A DNA stretch of 64,000 bases from an uncultured Christensenella sp. (lineage in GTDB: Bacteria > Bacillota_A > Clostridia > Christensenellales > Borkfalkiaceae), in the NCBI GenBank assembly GCA_910579295.1, contig CAJTTC010000010.1, positions 1 to 64,000 on the forward strand, given 5' to 3'. A program made the translations under genes and the position numbers. The number at the start of each line of letters is the position of its first letter. Positions within the stretch are counted from its first letter, which is position 1. Under the pieces are notes generated by a model that made no database searches, was not told the DNA's origin, and saw only the letters and a program-made list of their open reading frames with translations. Below are positions 1-8,736 of the stretch, in pieces.

Positions 1-94
1 GGGGGGGTAGTTTTTTAGTGATTCGTTTTTCCATAATTTTACCTCAAAAAATGTGCATAATCATTATACCATGGCGAGGTCGAAAAAGCAATCT

Positions 95-117
95 TTTACT
101 TGAAGTTTTCAAGTAAA
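95..117. repeat. Palindrome upstream of transposase promoter
   Basis: Perfect inverted repeat with 10-bp arms TTTACTTGAA (95-104) and TTCAAGTAAA (108-117) separated by 3 bases, ending 5 bp before the -35 element of the transposase promoter. It could be a hairpin that blocks incoming transcription, as many insertion sequences carry, or part of the element's end. I could not match it to an inverted copy downstream of the gene, so it is not called a terminal repeat. Confidence 0.5.
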
Positions 118-121
118 GGTC

Positions 122-150
122 TTGAATTTTCTATTATAATATGGTATAAT
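122..150 (+). promoter_or_regulatory. Promoter of transposase gene
   Basis: TTGAAT (122-127), a 17-bp spacer and TATAAT (145-150), followed by a strong ribosome site (AGGAGGTGA, about 157-165) just before the ATG at 172. Confidence 0.6.
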
Positions 151-171
151 AAGAGTAGGAGGTGAAGGGTT

Positions 172-1176
172 ATGAGAGGTAAAAAATATAGCGCAAGAGA
201 GAAGCAAAAAGCCCTCAATTTATGGCTCGTTGAAAGACGCGATATAGATTGGGTTGCACACAAGACAAAGTGCAATGTAAGCACTTTGTTCCGTTGGAAG
301 GCGAAGTACGATGGCACACTTGCAAGTCTCGAAAATGCTTCGTCTCGTCCTCATACTCCGCACCCTAATTCTCATACCGAGAAGGAAGTGGAGTGGATTG
401 AGGCTATTCTCAAAGAGAATCCTAATATAAGTTATTCCGAGGCTTATGGGAGATTGAGAGCCGAAAAAGCATATAGTAGGACTTACTTCGGATTTTATCA
501 ATACATAGTGAAGCATAACCTTCGCCCCGTGCAAGAAAAAGAAAAGTATGTTCCGCTTCCATACGACACTCCTCTTATGCTCGGAAAGAAAATGCAAGTT
601 GACGTGAAATATGTTCCGAGAGAATGTAACAAAGGCGAGTTCCCGGAAGAGTGGCTATTTCAATACACGGCGATTGATGAGGCAACGAGAGAGAGGTTCA
701 TCTATCCCTACAAAGAACATTGCGGATTCTCCACGGTAGACTTCCTCAAAAGAGCCTTTGTTTACTTCGGTTATCTCCCGGAGATAGTCCAGACGGACAA
801 TGGCACGGAGTTCACGAATCCCAAAGGAACGGGAGAGGGCAAGGTTCACACAGTAGACAAACTTCTCAATAAACTCGGAATCAAGCACCAACTCATTCGC
901 GCCTATACTCCGAGGCATAATGGCAAGGTTGAGAGAAGTCATCGTTCCGACCAAGAAAGTTTTTATAATTCTTTGACATTCTACTCTTTTGAGGAACTCC
1001 GAGAGAAGATGAAGGATTGGTTGATTCGATATAACAACCGCCCTCACTCTTCATTGAGAGATAAGAATGGGAAGAGGGCTTGGCAATCTCCCCTACAAAA
1101 GAGAGAGGAACTCCTCGAAGAGATTAGAGAGCATAAGGAATTATATCATATAAGATTTTTGAAGAAAGCAGCATAG
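172..1176 (+). CDS. IS481/IS3-like DDE transposase
   Basis: A 334-residue transposase of the integrase-core (rve) type, which cuts and joins insertion-sequence ends. The N-terminus (about 1-60) is a helix-turn-helix of the IS481/IS3 kind. The catalytic core shows the DDE signature: Asp in MQVDVKYV (about residue 144), Asp in VQTDNGTEF (about 209) and Glu in NGKVERSH (about 254). A conserved C-terminal YNNRPHSSL motif follows. The gene is intact with its own promoter and a strong ribosome site. Base and codon use is more AT-rich than the neighbouring uvrC operon, in keeping with mobility. Terminal inverted repeats and a target duplication were not identified, so the element's limits are unknown and its left part may lie outside the window. 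Confidence 0.88.
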   Translation: MRGKKYSAREKQKALNLWLVERRDIDWVAHKTKCNVSTLFRWKAKYDGTLASLENASSRPHTPHPNSHTEKEVEWIEAILKENPNISYSEAYGRLRAEKAYSRTYFGFYQYIVKHNLRPVQEKEKYVPLPYDTPLMLGKKMQVDVKYVPRECNKGEFPEEWLFQYTAIDEATRERFIYPYKEHCGFSTVDFLKRAFVYFGYLPEIVQTDNGTEFTNPKGTGEGKVHTVDKLLNKLGIKHQLIRAYTPRHNGKVERSHRSDQESFYNSLTFYSFEELREKMKDWLIRYNNRPHSSLRDKNGKRAWQSPLQKREELLEEIREHKELYHIRFLKKAA

Positions 1177-1196
1177 CATAAAGCCTCTTCATCGAA

Positions 1197-1214
1197 GTCC
1201 TCAATATTGAGGAC
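1197..1214. repeat. 18-bp perfect palindrome downstream of transposase
   Basis: GTCCTCAATATTGAGGAC is self-complementary without a loop. It lies 20 bp after the transposase stop, inside a wider weak inverted repeat (GCATAG 1171-1176 and CTATGC 1222-1227). It may belong to the element's right end or be a dimeric protein-binding site. Confidence 0.4.
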
Positions 1215-1244
1215 GGATTCACTATGCCGTAGTCTGCCGTTTTC

Positions 1245-1273
1245 TTGACTTTTGCTTCAAAATTTGCTATACT
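1245..1273 (+). promoter_or_regulatory. Candidate promoter upstream of uvrC
   Basis: TTGACT (1245-1250), a 17-bp spacer and TATACT (1268-1273). The expected transcript would begin near 1280 and run at once into the hairpin at 1277-1308. Confidence 0.45.
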
Positions 1274-1276
1274 CAT

Positions 1277-1308
1277 CACCGTCATCAATGCGTTGGGCGG
1301 TGTTTTTT
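1277..1308 (+). terminator. Hairpin with T-run right after a promoter
   Basis: CACCG (1277-1281) pairs with CGGTG (1298-1302), with an inner CAA/TTG pairing, followed by six T. The stem is short and the loop large, so it is a weak intrinsic terminator or attenuator. Confidence 0.35.
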
Positions 1309-1405
1309 ATGCCCTTCAAGAAGTTTTATAAAAATTTTCTAAAAAAATTCAAGAAAGTTACTTGCAAACGCTTGACAAATTAACAATTTTTTATGCGAAA
1401 GAATA

Positions 1406-1434
1406 TTGCAAAAAGCGTTAACAAGTGGTATAAT
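1406..1434 (+). promoter_or_regulatory. uvrC operon promoter
   Basis: TTGCAA (1406-1411), a 17-bp spacer and a perfect TATAAT (1429-1434). Transcription would start near 1441, so the uvrC start at 1450 has a leader of only about 9 nt. This position also rules out the upstream in-frame ATG at 1393. Confidence 0.7.
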
Positions 1435-1449
1435 AAATACGTATTGCAT

Positions 1450-3261
1450 ATGGACGTAATAAAGGAAAAATTAAAGCTTTTGCCCGATACGGCGGGCGTA
1501 TATATAATGCTCGACAAGTACGGTAACGTAATTTACGTCGGCAAGGCGCGCGTGCTCAAAAACAGAGTGCGGCAGTATTTCCATTCGTCACCAAAGCCCG
1601 AAAAGGTTATGCGAATGGTGGAAAACATAGCCGATTTCAATTATATAATTACGGCAACCGAGATTGACGCGCTCGCGCTTGAAAACAACCTTATAAAGAA
1701 GTACAAGCCCAAATACAACATTCTGTTAAAGGACGATAAGACTTATCCGTATATCAAGGTTGACTTGCGTGAGGAGTTTCCAAACTTTTACGTCACGCGC
1801 AGAATTAAAAAAGACGGCTGTAAATATTTCGGTCCGTTTATGGGCGGCATAAATTACAGGGATATATTGGAAACGTGCCAACTGCTCTTTGCGGTAAGGC
1901 TGTGCCGCACGCCCATAGGTGCGACGCCGAAAAGGGAGTGCCTCAACTACCATATTCAGAAGTGCTGTGCGCCGTGCGCTCATAAGATAAGCAAGGAAGA
2001 ATACACCGAAAAGGTAAGGCTTGCGCTCGATTTTCTTAACGGAAATTATGCTAAGGCGAGTGAAATACTCACGCAGAAAATGCTGTCCGCCGCCGAAAAC
2101 GAAGCTTTTGAGCTTGCTCTCGACTATAAAAACAAGCTCTCTATGCTCTCCAAATTAGAGAACAAGAGAATAACGTCAATAAACAAGCCGATAGACGCCG
2201 ACATAATAGCTTATGCCGCCAACGGTCTGTATTCGGCGGTCAATCTGTTAGTCACGCGCAAGGGTATAATGCAGGGCGGGGCGAGCTTTGCTCTCGACGA
2301 AGCGCACGCGTCGGAGGCGGAAGCGCTGACGTCTTTCATCACCCAATACTATTCCTCGCACGAGCCGCCTGCGGAAATCATAGCCGAGGACTATTGCGAA
2401 AAGGAATTTGTCGAAGCGTTTTTCAAGGAGAAGCTTGGCAAGAACGTCACCGTCACGCTCGCAAAACAGGGCGTAAAGGCGCGGCTGTTGGATATGGCGC
2501 GTGAGAACGCTGTCGACTATCTCGAAAAGTCGGTAGATAAAATTAAACACAAGGACGATATGACGGTAAACGCGTGCAGTCGGCTTATGGAACAGCTCGC
2601 CCTCAGCCGTTATCCCCGCAGAATGGAGTGTTACGATATATCCAACGTGTCGGGCGTGGACAAGGTCGGCTCTATGGTGGTGTTTATCGACGGAGAGGCG
2701 GACAAGACTTCGTATAGGCGGTTTGCCGTAAAGACGGTGGAGGGCGCGGACGATTTCGCTTCGCTCAAAGAAGTGCTCTCGCGCAGACTTGCAAAGCTCG
2801 GTACGGAAGAGGAGGAGCGCTTCCCCAAGCCCGACCTGATTATAATAGACGGCGGCAAGGGTCAGCTTTCGGCGGTAAAGAGCATATTCGACAGTATGGG
2901 CATAGACGATATAGACCTTGCGTCGATAGCCAAGCAGGACGAGGAGATATTTACGCTCAACTCGCCCGAGAGCGTTAAAATACCGCGCAGCGACTATTCG
3001 TTGAGAATGGTACAGCGCATAAGGGACGAGGCGCACCGCTTCGCCGTTACCTACTTCCGCAATCTGCATTCAAAAAACAGTTTGAAGAGCGTGCTTGACG
3101 GCATCGGGGGCGTGGGTAAACGCAAGTCGGTTGCGCTTATGCAAAAGTTTTCCAATATCGAAAGGATTATGAACGCAACGGAAGAGGAGCTTGCTCAGAC
3201 CGAGGGTATCGGACCTGTGCTGGCAAAAAAGATAAAGGCGTATTTAAACGAGAATTTATGA
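1450..3261 (+). CDS. uvrC: Excinuclease ABC subunit C
   Basis: UvrC makes both incisions around DNA lesions during nucleotide excision repair, together with UvrA and UvrB. This 603-residue protein (family about 600) has an N-terminal GIY-YIG nuclease (GVYIML, then IYVGKA at about 28-33), a cysteine cluster with spacing C-x11-C-x7-C-x3-C (starting near residue 155) matching the iron-sulfur site reported for UvrC, a UVR domain, the RNase H-like second nuclease with the ECYDISN and IIIDGGKGQ motifs, and C-terminal helix-hairpin-helix repeats. The start at 1450 is chosen because the TATAAT box lies between it and the upstream ATG at 1393. First gene of an operon; it overlaps the next gene by 4 nt. 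Confidence 0.95.
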   Translation: MDVIKEKLKLLPDTAGVYIMLDKYGNVIYVGKARVLKNRVRQYFHSSPKPEKVMRMVENIADFNYIITATEIDALALENNLIKKYKPKYNILLKDDKTYPYIKVDLREEFPNFYVTRRIKKDGCKYFGPFMGGINYRDILETCQLLFAVRLCRTPIGATPKRECLNYHIQKCCAPCAHKISKEEYTEKVRLALDFLNGNYAKASEILTQKMLSAAENEAFELALDYKNKLSMLSKLENKRITSINKPIDADIIAYAANGLYSAVNLLVTRKGIMQGGASFALDEAHASEAEALTSFITQYYSSHEPPAEIIAEDYCEKEFVEAFFKEKLGKNVTVTLAKQGVKARLLDMARENAVDYLEKSVDKIKHKDDMTVNACSRLMEQLALSRYPRRMECYDISNVSGVDKVGSMVVFIDGEADKTSYRRFAVKTVEGADDFASLKEVLSRRLAKLGTEEEERFPKPDLIIIDGGKGQLSAVKSIFDSMGIDDIDLASIAKQDEEIFTLNSPESVKIPRSDYSLRMVQRIRDEAHRFAVTYFRNLHSKNSLKSVLDGIGGVGKRKSVALMQKFSNIERIMNATEEELAQTEGIGPVLAKKIKAYLNENL

Positions 3262-4091
3262 GAGAACTCAACTGTAAACTTATTCTGTCGGATTTTGACG
3301 GCACGCTCGCCAATTCCGCAAACGACGTGCCCGAGGAGGTAATAAAAGCCGTTAACGCATACGTTGCCGACGGCGGTATTTTTGCCGTGTGTACGGGGCG
3401 TATTCTGTCATCGATAATGCCCATAGTAAGGCGGTTGGGGCTTAAAGGGCTGGTCGTAGCCTGTCAGGGCTCTGTAATCGCCGATATAGAGAGCGGAAAG
3501 CTTGTGCGCAACGTGCGGTTTACGGGCGAACAGGTCTCCGAAATCTGCGCCGCTCTCGAAGAAATGAACGCCAACGTGCAGGTGTATGACAACGACGGCT
3601 TGTACTCCGATTTGCCCGACGGCGAAAAGCATTTAAGCCTATACGAAAGCATTATAGGCAGAACGGCGCGGCATTCCGACGAGCGGCTTTCGCGTTACGT
3701 TTTGCACAGCGCGGAGAGGTTCAACAAAGTGGCTACGCTCTGTCGCCCCGAGGAGCAGGAGGGGATTTATAACGCTCTGAGCAGTCGTTTTTCGCAAAAG
3801 TATGACGTAACGTGCAGTGCGAGCGTGCTTGTCGAAATATCCCCCTACGGCGAAACCAAGGGCGCGGCGCTCAAATATTTAGCCCGTCATTACGGCGTGC
3901 CGATCGAAAGGACTTGCGCGGTGGGCGACAACTTAAACGACCTGAGTATGGTGGAGGCGGCGGGCTACGGCGTTGCGGTCGGCAATGCGGCGCAGGGGCT
4001 TAAAAGAAGAGCCGCGTACATAACCGTAACCAACGACGAGGGCGCGGTTGCAAGAGTTATAGAGAGCTTCGGGTACAAAAATTATGACTGA
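3258..4091 (+). CDS. Cof-type HAD phosphatase
   Basis: A 277-residue HAD-superfamily hydrolase of the Cof (IIB) subfamily, cytosolic phosphatases acting on sugar phosphates, FMN-type cofactors or other small phosphates. Motif I is SDFDGTLAN (about residues 10-18; the first Asp is the nucleophile) and motif IV is GDNLNDLSMVEAAG near the C-terminus, with a GVAVGNA tail typical of Cof proteins. The large C2-type cap lies between them. The substrate cannot be read from sequence. It overlaps uvrC by ATGA and the next gene by 8 nt, indicating co-translation rather than a shared pathway. Confidence 0.85.
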   Translation: MRELNCKLILSDFDGTLANSANDVPEEVIKAVNAYVADGGIFAVCTGRILSSIMPIVRRLGLKGLVVACQGSVIADIESGKLVRNVRFTGEQVSEICAALEEMNANVQVYDNDGLYSDLPDGEKHLSLYESIIGRTARHSDERLSRYVLHSAERFNKVATLCRPEEQEGIYNALSSRFSQKYDVTCSASVLVEISPYGETKGAALKYLARHYGVPIERTCAVGDNLNDLSMVEAAGYGVAVGNAAQGLKRRAAYITVTNDEGAVARVIESFGYKNYD

Positions 4092-6264
4092 AATTTTAGC
4101 TCCTGCGGGGAATGAAGAGAGCGCTTACGCGGCTATCAATGCGGGGGCGGACGCCATATATCTCGGGTTGCAAAGCTTTTCCGCGAGGAGTAGCGCAGGC
4201 AATTTCAGCGAGGAGGCGCTGTCTTCCTTAATAGCCCGCGCACACCTTTTCGGCGTAAAAATCTACGTCGCGCTCAACACGCTTGTCAAGGACGCTGAGC
4301 TTGAAGATTTCGTATCCGCGGCGGTGAAGGCGCACAACCTCGGCGCGGACGCGCTGATAGTACAGGATATTTATCTCGGGGCGTATCTCAAAAAGACTTA
4401 CCCGCAGATGTGTCTGCACTTATCTACGCAAGCGGGAGTGTGCAACGCGCTCGGCGCAAAATATGCAAAAGAGCTCGGCTTTTCGCGCGTAATTTTAGCA
4501 AGGGAAACAAGGCTTGCCGATATTGTTGAGATTGCCAAAATAATAGAAACCGAGGCGTTTGTGCAGGGCGCGCTGTGCACGTGCTTTTCGGGGCAGTGCT
4601 ATCTGTCGTCGTTCGCGGGCGGCAACAGCGGCAACCGCGGCAAGTGCAAACAGCCCTGCCGAAAGCGCTACAAGATAGACCGCGCGGGCTTCGACGAATA
4701 CGCCTACCGCATTTCCCTCTCCGATTTGTGCGTAGGGGAGGACATACAAAAACTGACGGAAGCGGGCGTGTCGTCTTTTAAGATAGAGGGCAGAATGCGC
4801 CGCCCCGAATACGTTTCAGCCGCGGTGCAATACTATAAAAAGGCGTTGGGCGGCGGCGTGACGGCAACCGACCTTTCTGCGTTAAAACGCACATATAACA
4901 GGGGCAATTATACAAAAGGGCTTGCTTTCGGGCAGGATAAGTCGCTCATATCCTCAGCCGTTCAGGGACATATCGGCGAGTACGTCGGCACGGTCGGCGT
5001 GGAGAACGGCAAGTTTATCTGCCGCACTTCCGTAAAGTGTTCGGCGGGCGACGGCTTTAAGATTTTGCGCGGAGGCAAGGAGCTTTGCGGCGCTTCGTAT
5101 CAATCTCCCGTCAAGGGCGGCTTCTGTTTAAGGAGCTCAACTCGGCTTAAAAACGGCGACAAGGTGTTTATTACTACGGACGTCAATCTCAATTCGCGCC
5201 TGATATCGGGCAAGCGCACGCTTGAAATCAAGCTGTCGGCGCGCTTTAAAGCGGGAATTGCCCCCGTAGTATGCCTCAACGAACGCGCTTTTACCGCAGA
5301 ATTTATTCCCGAAGCGGCGCAGGGCAGACCGCTGACAGCAGACGACTTTAAGCGTTGCTTTGATAAGGTCGACCTGTATCCGTTTAAAATCATCTATGAA
5401 AATATAGAAACCGAGGGCGACGTCTTTGTGCCCGCCTCGCTTTTAAATGCCTTCCGCAGGGACGTATATTCGCGCTTTTATAACGATTATACACGCAACG
5501 GTCGTCCTATTATTGATATAATCGAGCCCTTACCGCCCCAAACTCCGCGTGAGCGCAACGGCAAAACGGCGGTTATCGCTACCGATTTAAGTGGGGTAAA
5601 TGCGGACGTAGGCATATTGAAGCCCGCCTCTTACGCGAGCGACCTGTCGAAACTTACAGAGGGCTTCCGCGGCGAAAAGTTTTTGTTTCTTCCGCCCTAT
5701 ATGACGGGCGGGGATTTGCGCCGTACAGAGCCGCTTTTAAATCAATTCGACGGCATATATTGCGGGGGCAATTACGCCGTGCCCCTTGCGCGGGCGCATA
5801 ATTTAAAGCTGTTTGCGGGCACGGGGTTCAATCTTTTCAACCGCATTTCGACAGACGCGTGCCCCGCCGACTATAAGGCACTCTCGCAGGAGCTTACCGT
5901 TGCCGAGGCTAAGCCGCTCGCCCGCAATAACACATTCTATCTTACGGCGGGCGATATAGGCGTAATGGACTTGATTTACTGTCCGTTCGGCAAAACGTGC
6001 CGCGATTGCGACAGGCGGCAATTCTATACGCTCACGGACGAGGACGGCAGAGAGTTTACGCTGCGCAGGTACGAAGCGGGGGAGTGCAGGTTTGAAATTT
6101 ACAACTGCGCCCGTCTGGTTGCCCGCAACGATTTTACGGGCGCGCTTTACTCGGAAATAACGCCGCCGACCCGCGCCGCTTCGCCCGAAGGAAAGAGCCC
6201 CGAACAGCTTAAAAAGGATTTGCCTGAGCACACGGGCGGGCACAGCGAAAAATCGGTATTTTAA
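4084..6264 (+). CDS. U32 family peptidase-like protein
   Basis: A 726-residue U32 (collagenase-like) family protein. The N-terminal half starts with the diagnostic EILAPAGN...AGADAIYLG motif and includes a cysteine-rich segment around residues 160-200 (GALCTCFSGQCYLSS, then GKCKQPCRKRY) that in related proteins binds an iron-sulfur cluster. A C-terminal extension contains another cysteine group (CPFGKTCRDCDRR). Some U32 proteins (RlhA, TrhP) are needed for hydroxylation of bases in 23S rRNA or tRNA, so an RNA-modification role is as likely as proteolysis. The specific member cannot be assigned. It overlaps the HAD gene by 8 nt. Confidence 0.85.
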   Translation: MTEILAPAGNEESAYAAINAGADAIYLGLQSFSARSSAGNFSEEALSSLIARAHLFGVKIYVALNTLVKDAELEDFVSAAVKAHNLGADALIVQDIYLGAYLKKTYPQMCLHLSTQAGVCNALGAKYAKELGFSRVILARETRLADIVEIAKIIETEAFVQGALCTCFSGQCYLSSFAGGNSGNRGKCKQPCRKRYKIDRAGFDEYAYRISLSDLCVGEDIQKLTEAGVSSFKIEGRMRRPEYVSAAVQYYKKALGGGVTATDLSALKRTYNRGNYTKGLAFGQDKSLISSAVQGHIGEYVGTVGVENGKFICRTSVKCSAGDGFKILRGGKELCGASYQSPVKGGFCLRSSTRLKNGDKVFITTDVNLNSRLISGKRTLEIKLSARFKAGIAPVVCLNERAFTAEFIPEAAQGRPLTADDFKRCFDKVDLYPFKIIYENIETEGDVFVPASLLNAFRRDVYSRFYNDYTRNGRPIIDIIEPLPPQTPRERNGKTAVIATDLSGVNADVGILKPASYASDLSKLTEGFRGEKFLFLPPYMTGGDLRRTEPLLNQFDGIYCGGNYAVPLARAHNLKLFAGTGFNLFNRISTDACPADYKALSQELTVAEAKPLARNNTFYLTAGDIGVMDLIYCPFGKTCRDCDRRQFYTLTDEDGREFTLRRYEAGECRFEIYNCARLVARNDFTGALYSEITPPTRAASPEGKSPEQLKKDLPEHTGGHSEKSVF

Positions 6265-6279
6265 ATTGACAGGTCAGCT

Positions 6280-8667
6280 ATGAACAGACAGAGCTTAAAC
6301 AAACTCGAACTTGATAAAATTTTATCGGCTTGCGCAAACTTCGCAAATCTTGACCGTACGAGGACGGAAATTATTCGGACACAACCCACGGGCGATCTTG
6401 CCGAGGTTCGTCGCCGCCTTGCGCTCACGGCAGAATGCGACAGGCTGTTGTTCCGCTACGGCGCGGGTAAGGTGGAATATTTTTCGCCCGAAGTGTCTTC
6501 GCTGATTGTGCGGGCGCAGAAAGGGTCGGCGCTCTCCTGCGGCGAGCTGTTGGAAGTCAATGCTCTTTTGCGCTCGGCTCGCACCTCCTACCGTTCGGTT
6601 AATTCCGTCGACGACGGCGGGATAACGCTTGTAAAGCAAATCGCCGCCCGTCTGTACTTCGACGAAAATATGGAAAACGACGTGACCGAAAAAATTCTTT
6701 CGCCCGAGCAAGTCAGTGACTACGCAAGCGACGCGCTCTATTCCATACGCAGTAAAATCAAGAGCCTTAACGAAAAAATCCGCAGTTCGCTCACCGAGTA
6801 CGTGTCGGGCGGCAACACGGCGTACTTGCAGGACAGCATAGTCACCATAAGGAACGACAGATACGTAATCCCCGTCAAGGCGGAATACAAATCGCGCGTC
6901 AAGGGCTTCGTGCACGACCGTTCGCAGTCGGGCGCAACGTTTTTTATAGAGCCCGAGTACGTATTAAACCTCAACAATGAATTGATATCGCTGACGATAG
7001 ACGAGAAAGAGGAGGTCGAGCGCATACTCAAAGCTCTCTCCGCGAGGGTGGGCGCAATGCGCGAAAGATTGGAGAACGACGTGGACGCGCTGTGCGAGCT
7101 TGACGGCTGTTTTGCGCGCGCGGAGTACGCCTATTCGATAAAGGCAATCTGTCCGCAGGTAAACAAGCGCGGCATTGTCGGTATAATCAAGGGACGGCAC
7201 CCGCTCATAGACAGGGACAAGGTAGTGCCCGTATCCGTCGAGCTGGGCAGGGATTACGCATTTCTGCTTTTAAGCGGCGCAAATACGGGCGGCAAAACGG
7301 TAACGTTGAAAATGACGGGACTGTTCTGTCTTATGGCTGAGTGCGGTCTGTTTATTCCCGCGGCGGCGGGGAGCGAGGTGTGCGCCTTCGAAAACGTATT
7401 CTGCGACGTGGGCGACAGTCAGAGCATAGAGGACAGCCTCTCGACCTTTTCAAGTCATATAACGGAGGTTGCGGCAATCTGCGACGGCGCGGACGGCGAC
7501 AGCCTTGTGCTGATTGACGAGCTCGGCGGCGGCACCAATCCCGACGAGGGACAGGCTCTTGCGCGTGCGGTCACCGAATATCTTTTAAACGCGGGGGCAA
7601 AGGGCATTATAACGACGCACTTCACCGCGCTCAAAGAAATCGCTTACTCCTTAAAGGGCATAGAAAACGCTTCGATGCAGTTCGACAGCGCAACGTTAAA
7701 GCCGCTTTACAGTATAAAGATTGGTCTTGCGGGAGCGAGCAACGCTCTTGCCGTATCCCGCCGTCTCGGAATGAAAGCGGAAATATTAAAGAACGCCGAA
7801 GCTTATCTTTCTGACGAGGGGCGCACCTACGACAATCTTTTAAAGCGCGCCGAGGACAGCAGGGTGGAGGCGCAGGCGGCGTTGGAGCGTGCGGCTAAGC
7901 TCGAAGCGGAGTGGGGCGAGCGTACGGCTCAGGCAAAGAAGCTTGCCGCCGACCTCGAAAGGGAAAAGGCGCGGTTAGGCGCGGGGGCGCGTGCGGAGAG
8001 CAGGCGCATAATAAACGAGCGTACGGCGCGCGCCGAGGAGCTACTGTCGGAGATAGAGGAAATATTTTCGAGGGAAGAGATTTCGCAGAGCGATTTAATC
8101 CGTGCCCGCACTCTCAAAAATAAATTGAAGGACGAGGCGTACGAGCAGGAGGAGAGCGTTTCGGTTGAGGACTATAAGCAGGTTACGCCGCAGAGCTTAA
8201 AGGCGGGCGACGAGGTGTTTGTGGAGAGCCTGCAAAGCCGCGGGGTAGTGCTGTCGTTCAACGCGGCAAAGGGCGAAGCCGAAGTTGCGTGCGGAAGTAT
8301 CAGACTGCGCGTCGGACTTTCGGCGTTGCGGACAATCCCCTCTGCGCCGCCTAAGAAGAAAGCGGAACGGCGGCAGGACAGAGTAAAGGTGGTAAAAAAG
8401 TTTACGCCGTCCCAACCGCTGTTTGAAATAAACGTTATAGGAATGAACGTGGAGGAGGCGCTCGAAGAGGTGGAAAATTTTCTCGACAAGGCGCTGACGG
8501 ACAATTTGGAGCAGGTTAAAATCATACACGGAGTGGGCACGGGCAGATTGCGCGCGGCGATATCCGAAAGGTTAAAAAGACACCGCGGGGTCAAGTCGTT
8601 CCGTGCGGGAGCCTACGGCGAGGGCGAAATCGGCGTAACCATAGTGACGCTCGGCGGAAAGGATTAA
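6280..8667 (+). CDS. mutS2: MutS2 ATPase/nuclease
   Basis: A 795-residue MutS2, the MutS paralogue that limits homologous recombination and helps rescue collided ribosomes in Firmicutes. After the clamp domains come Walker A GANTGGKT (about 333-340), Walker B LVLIDELGGGTNPDE (about 408-422), a long charged coiled coil (about 500-620), and a C-terminal Smr nuclease domain from about 715 with the HGVGTGRLR motif near 749. It lacks the mismatch-recognition domain of MutS. It lies 15 nt after the U32 gene in the same operon. The ribosome site is weak (AGGTCAGCT before the ATG). Confidence 0.95.
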   Translation: MNRQSLNKLELDKILSACANFANLDRTRTEIIRTQPTGDLAEVRRRLALTAECDRLLFRYGAGKVEYFSPEVSSLIVRAQKGSALSCGELLEVNALLRSARTSYRSVNSVDDGGITLVKQIAARLYFDENMENDVTEKILSPEQVSDYASDALYSIRSKIKSLNEKIRSSLTEYVSGGNTAYLQDSIVTIRNDRYVIPVKAEYKSRVKGFVHDRSQSGATFFIEPEYVLNLNNELISLTIDEKEEVERILKALSARVGAMRERLENDVDALCELDGCFARAEYAYSIKAICPQVNKRGIVGIIKGRHPLIDRDKVVPVSVELGRDYAFLLLSGANTGGKTVTLKMTGLFCLMAECGLFIPAAAGSEVCAFENVFCDVGDSQSIEDSLSTFSSHITEVAAICDGADGDSLVLIDELGGGTNPDEGQALARAVTEYLLNAGAKGIITTHFTALKEIAYSLKGIENASMQFDSATLKPLYSIKIGLAGASNALAVSRRLGMKAEILKNAEAYLSDEGRTYDNLLKRAEDSRVEAQAALERAAKLEAEWGERTAQAKKLAADLEREKARLGAGARAESRRIINERTARAEELLSEIEEIFSREEISQSDLIRARTLKNKLKDEAYEQEESVSVEDYKQVTPQSLKAGDEVFVESLQSRGVVLSFNAAKGEAEVACGSIRLRVGLSALRTIPSAPPKKKAERRQDRVKVVKKFTPSQPLFEINVIGMNVEEALEEVENFLDKALTDNLEQVKIIHGVGTGRLRAAISERLKRHRGVKSFRAGAYGEGEIGVTIVTLGGKD

Positions 8668-8736
8668 AATTTATTGTCAATATAGCAAGCTTTCCTAAAT
8701 AAAATAATAATAGTATTTAAATTTAGGGGCAAACTA

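Noticed and set aside
1..7. Run of seven G at the window start
   Set aside because: Too little context to read; may be a contig edge or sequencing artefact.
1171..1227. GCATAG/CTATGC pair as insertion-sequence terminal repeat
   Set aside because: Both copies lie on the same side of the transposase gene, and one is inside its last codons, so they cannot be the two ends.
2248..3069. 273-codon minus-strand open frame within uvrC
   Set aside because: Lies entirely under conserved UvrC motifs and has no family resemblance or ribosome site.
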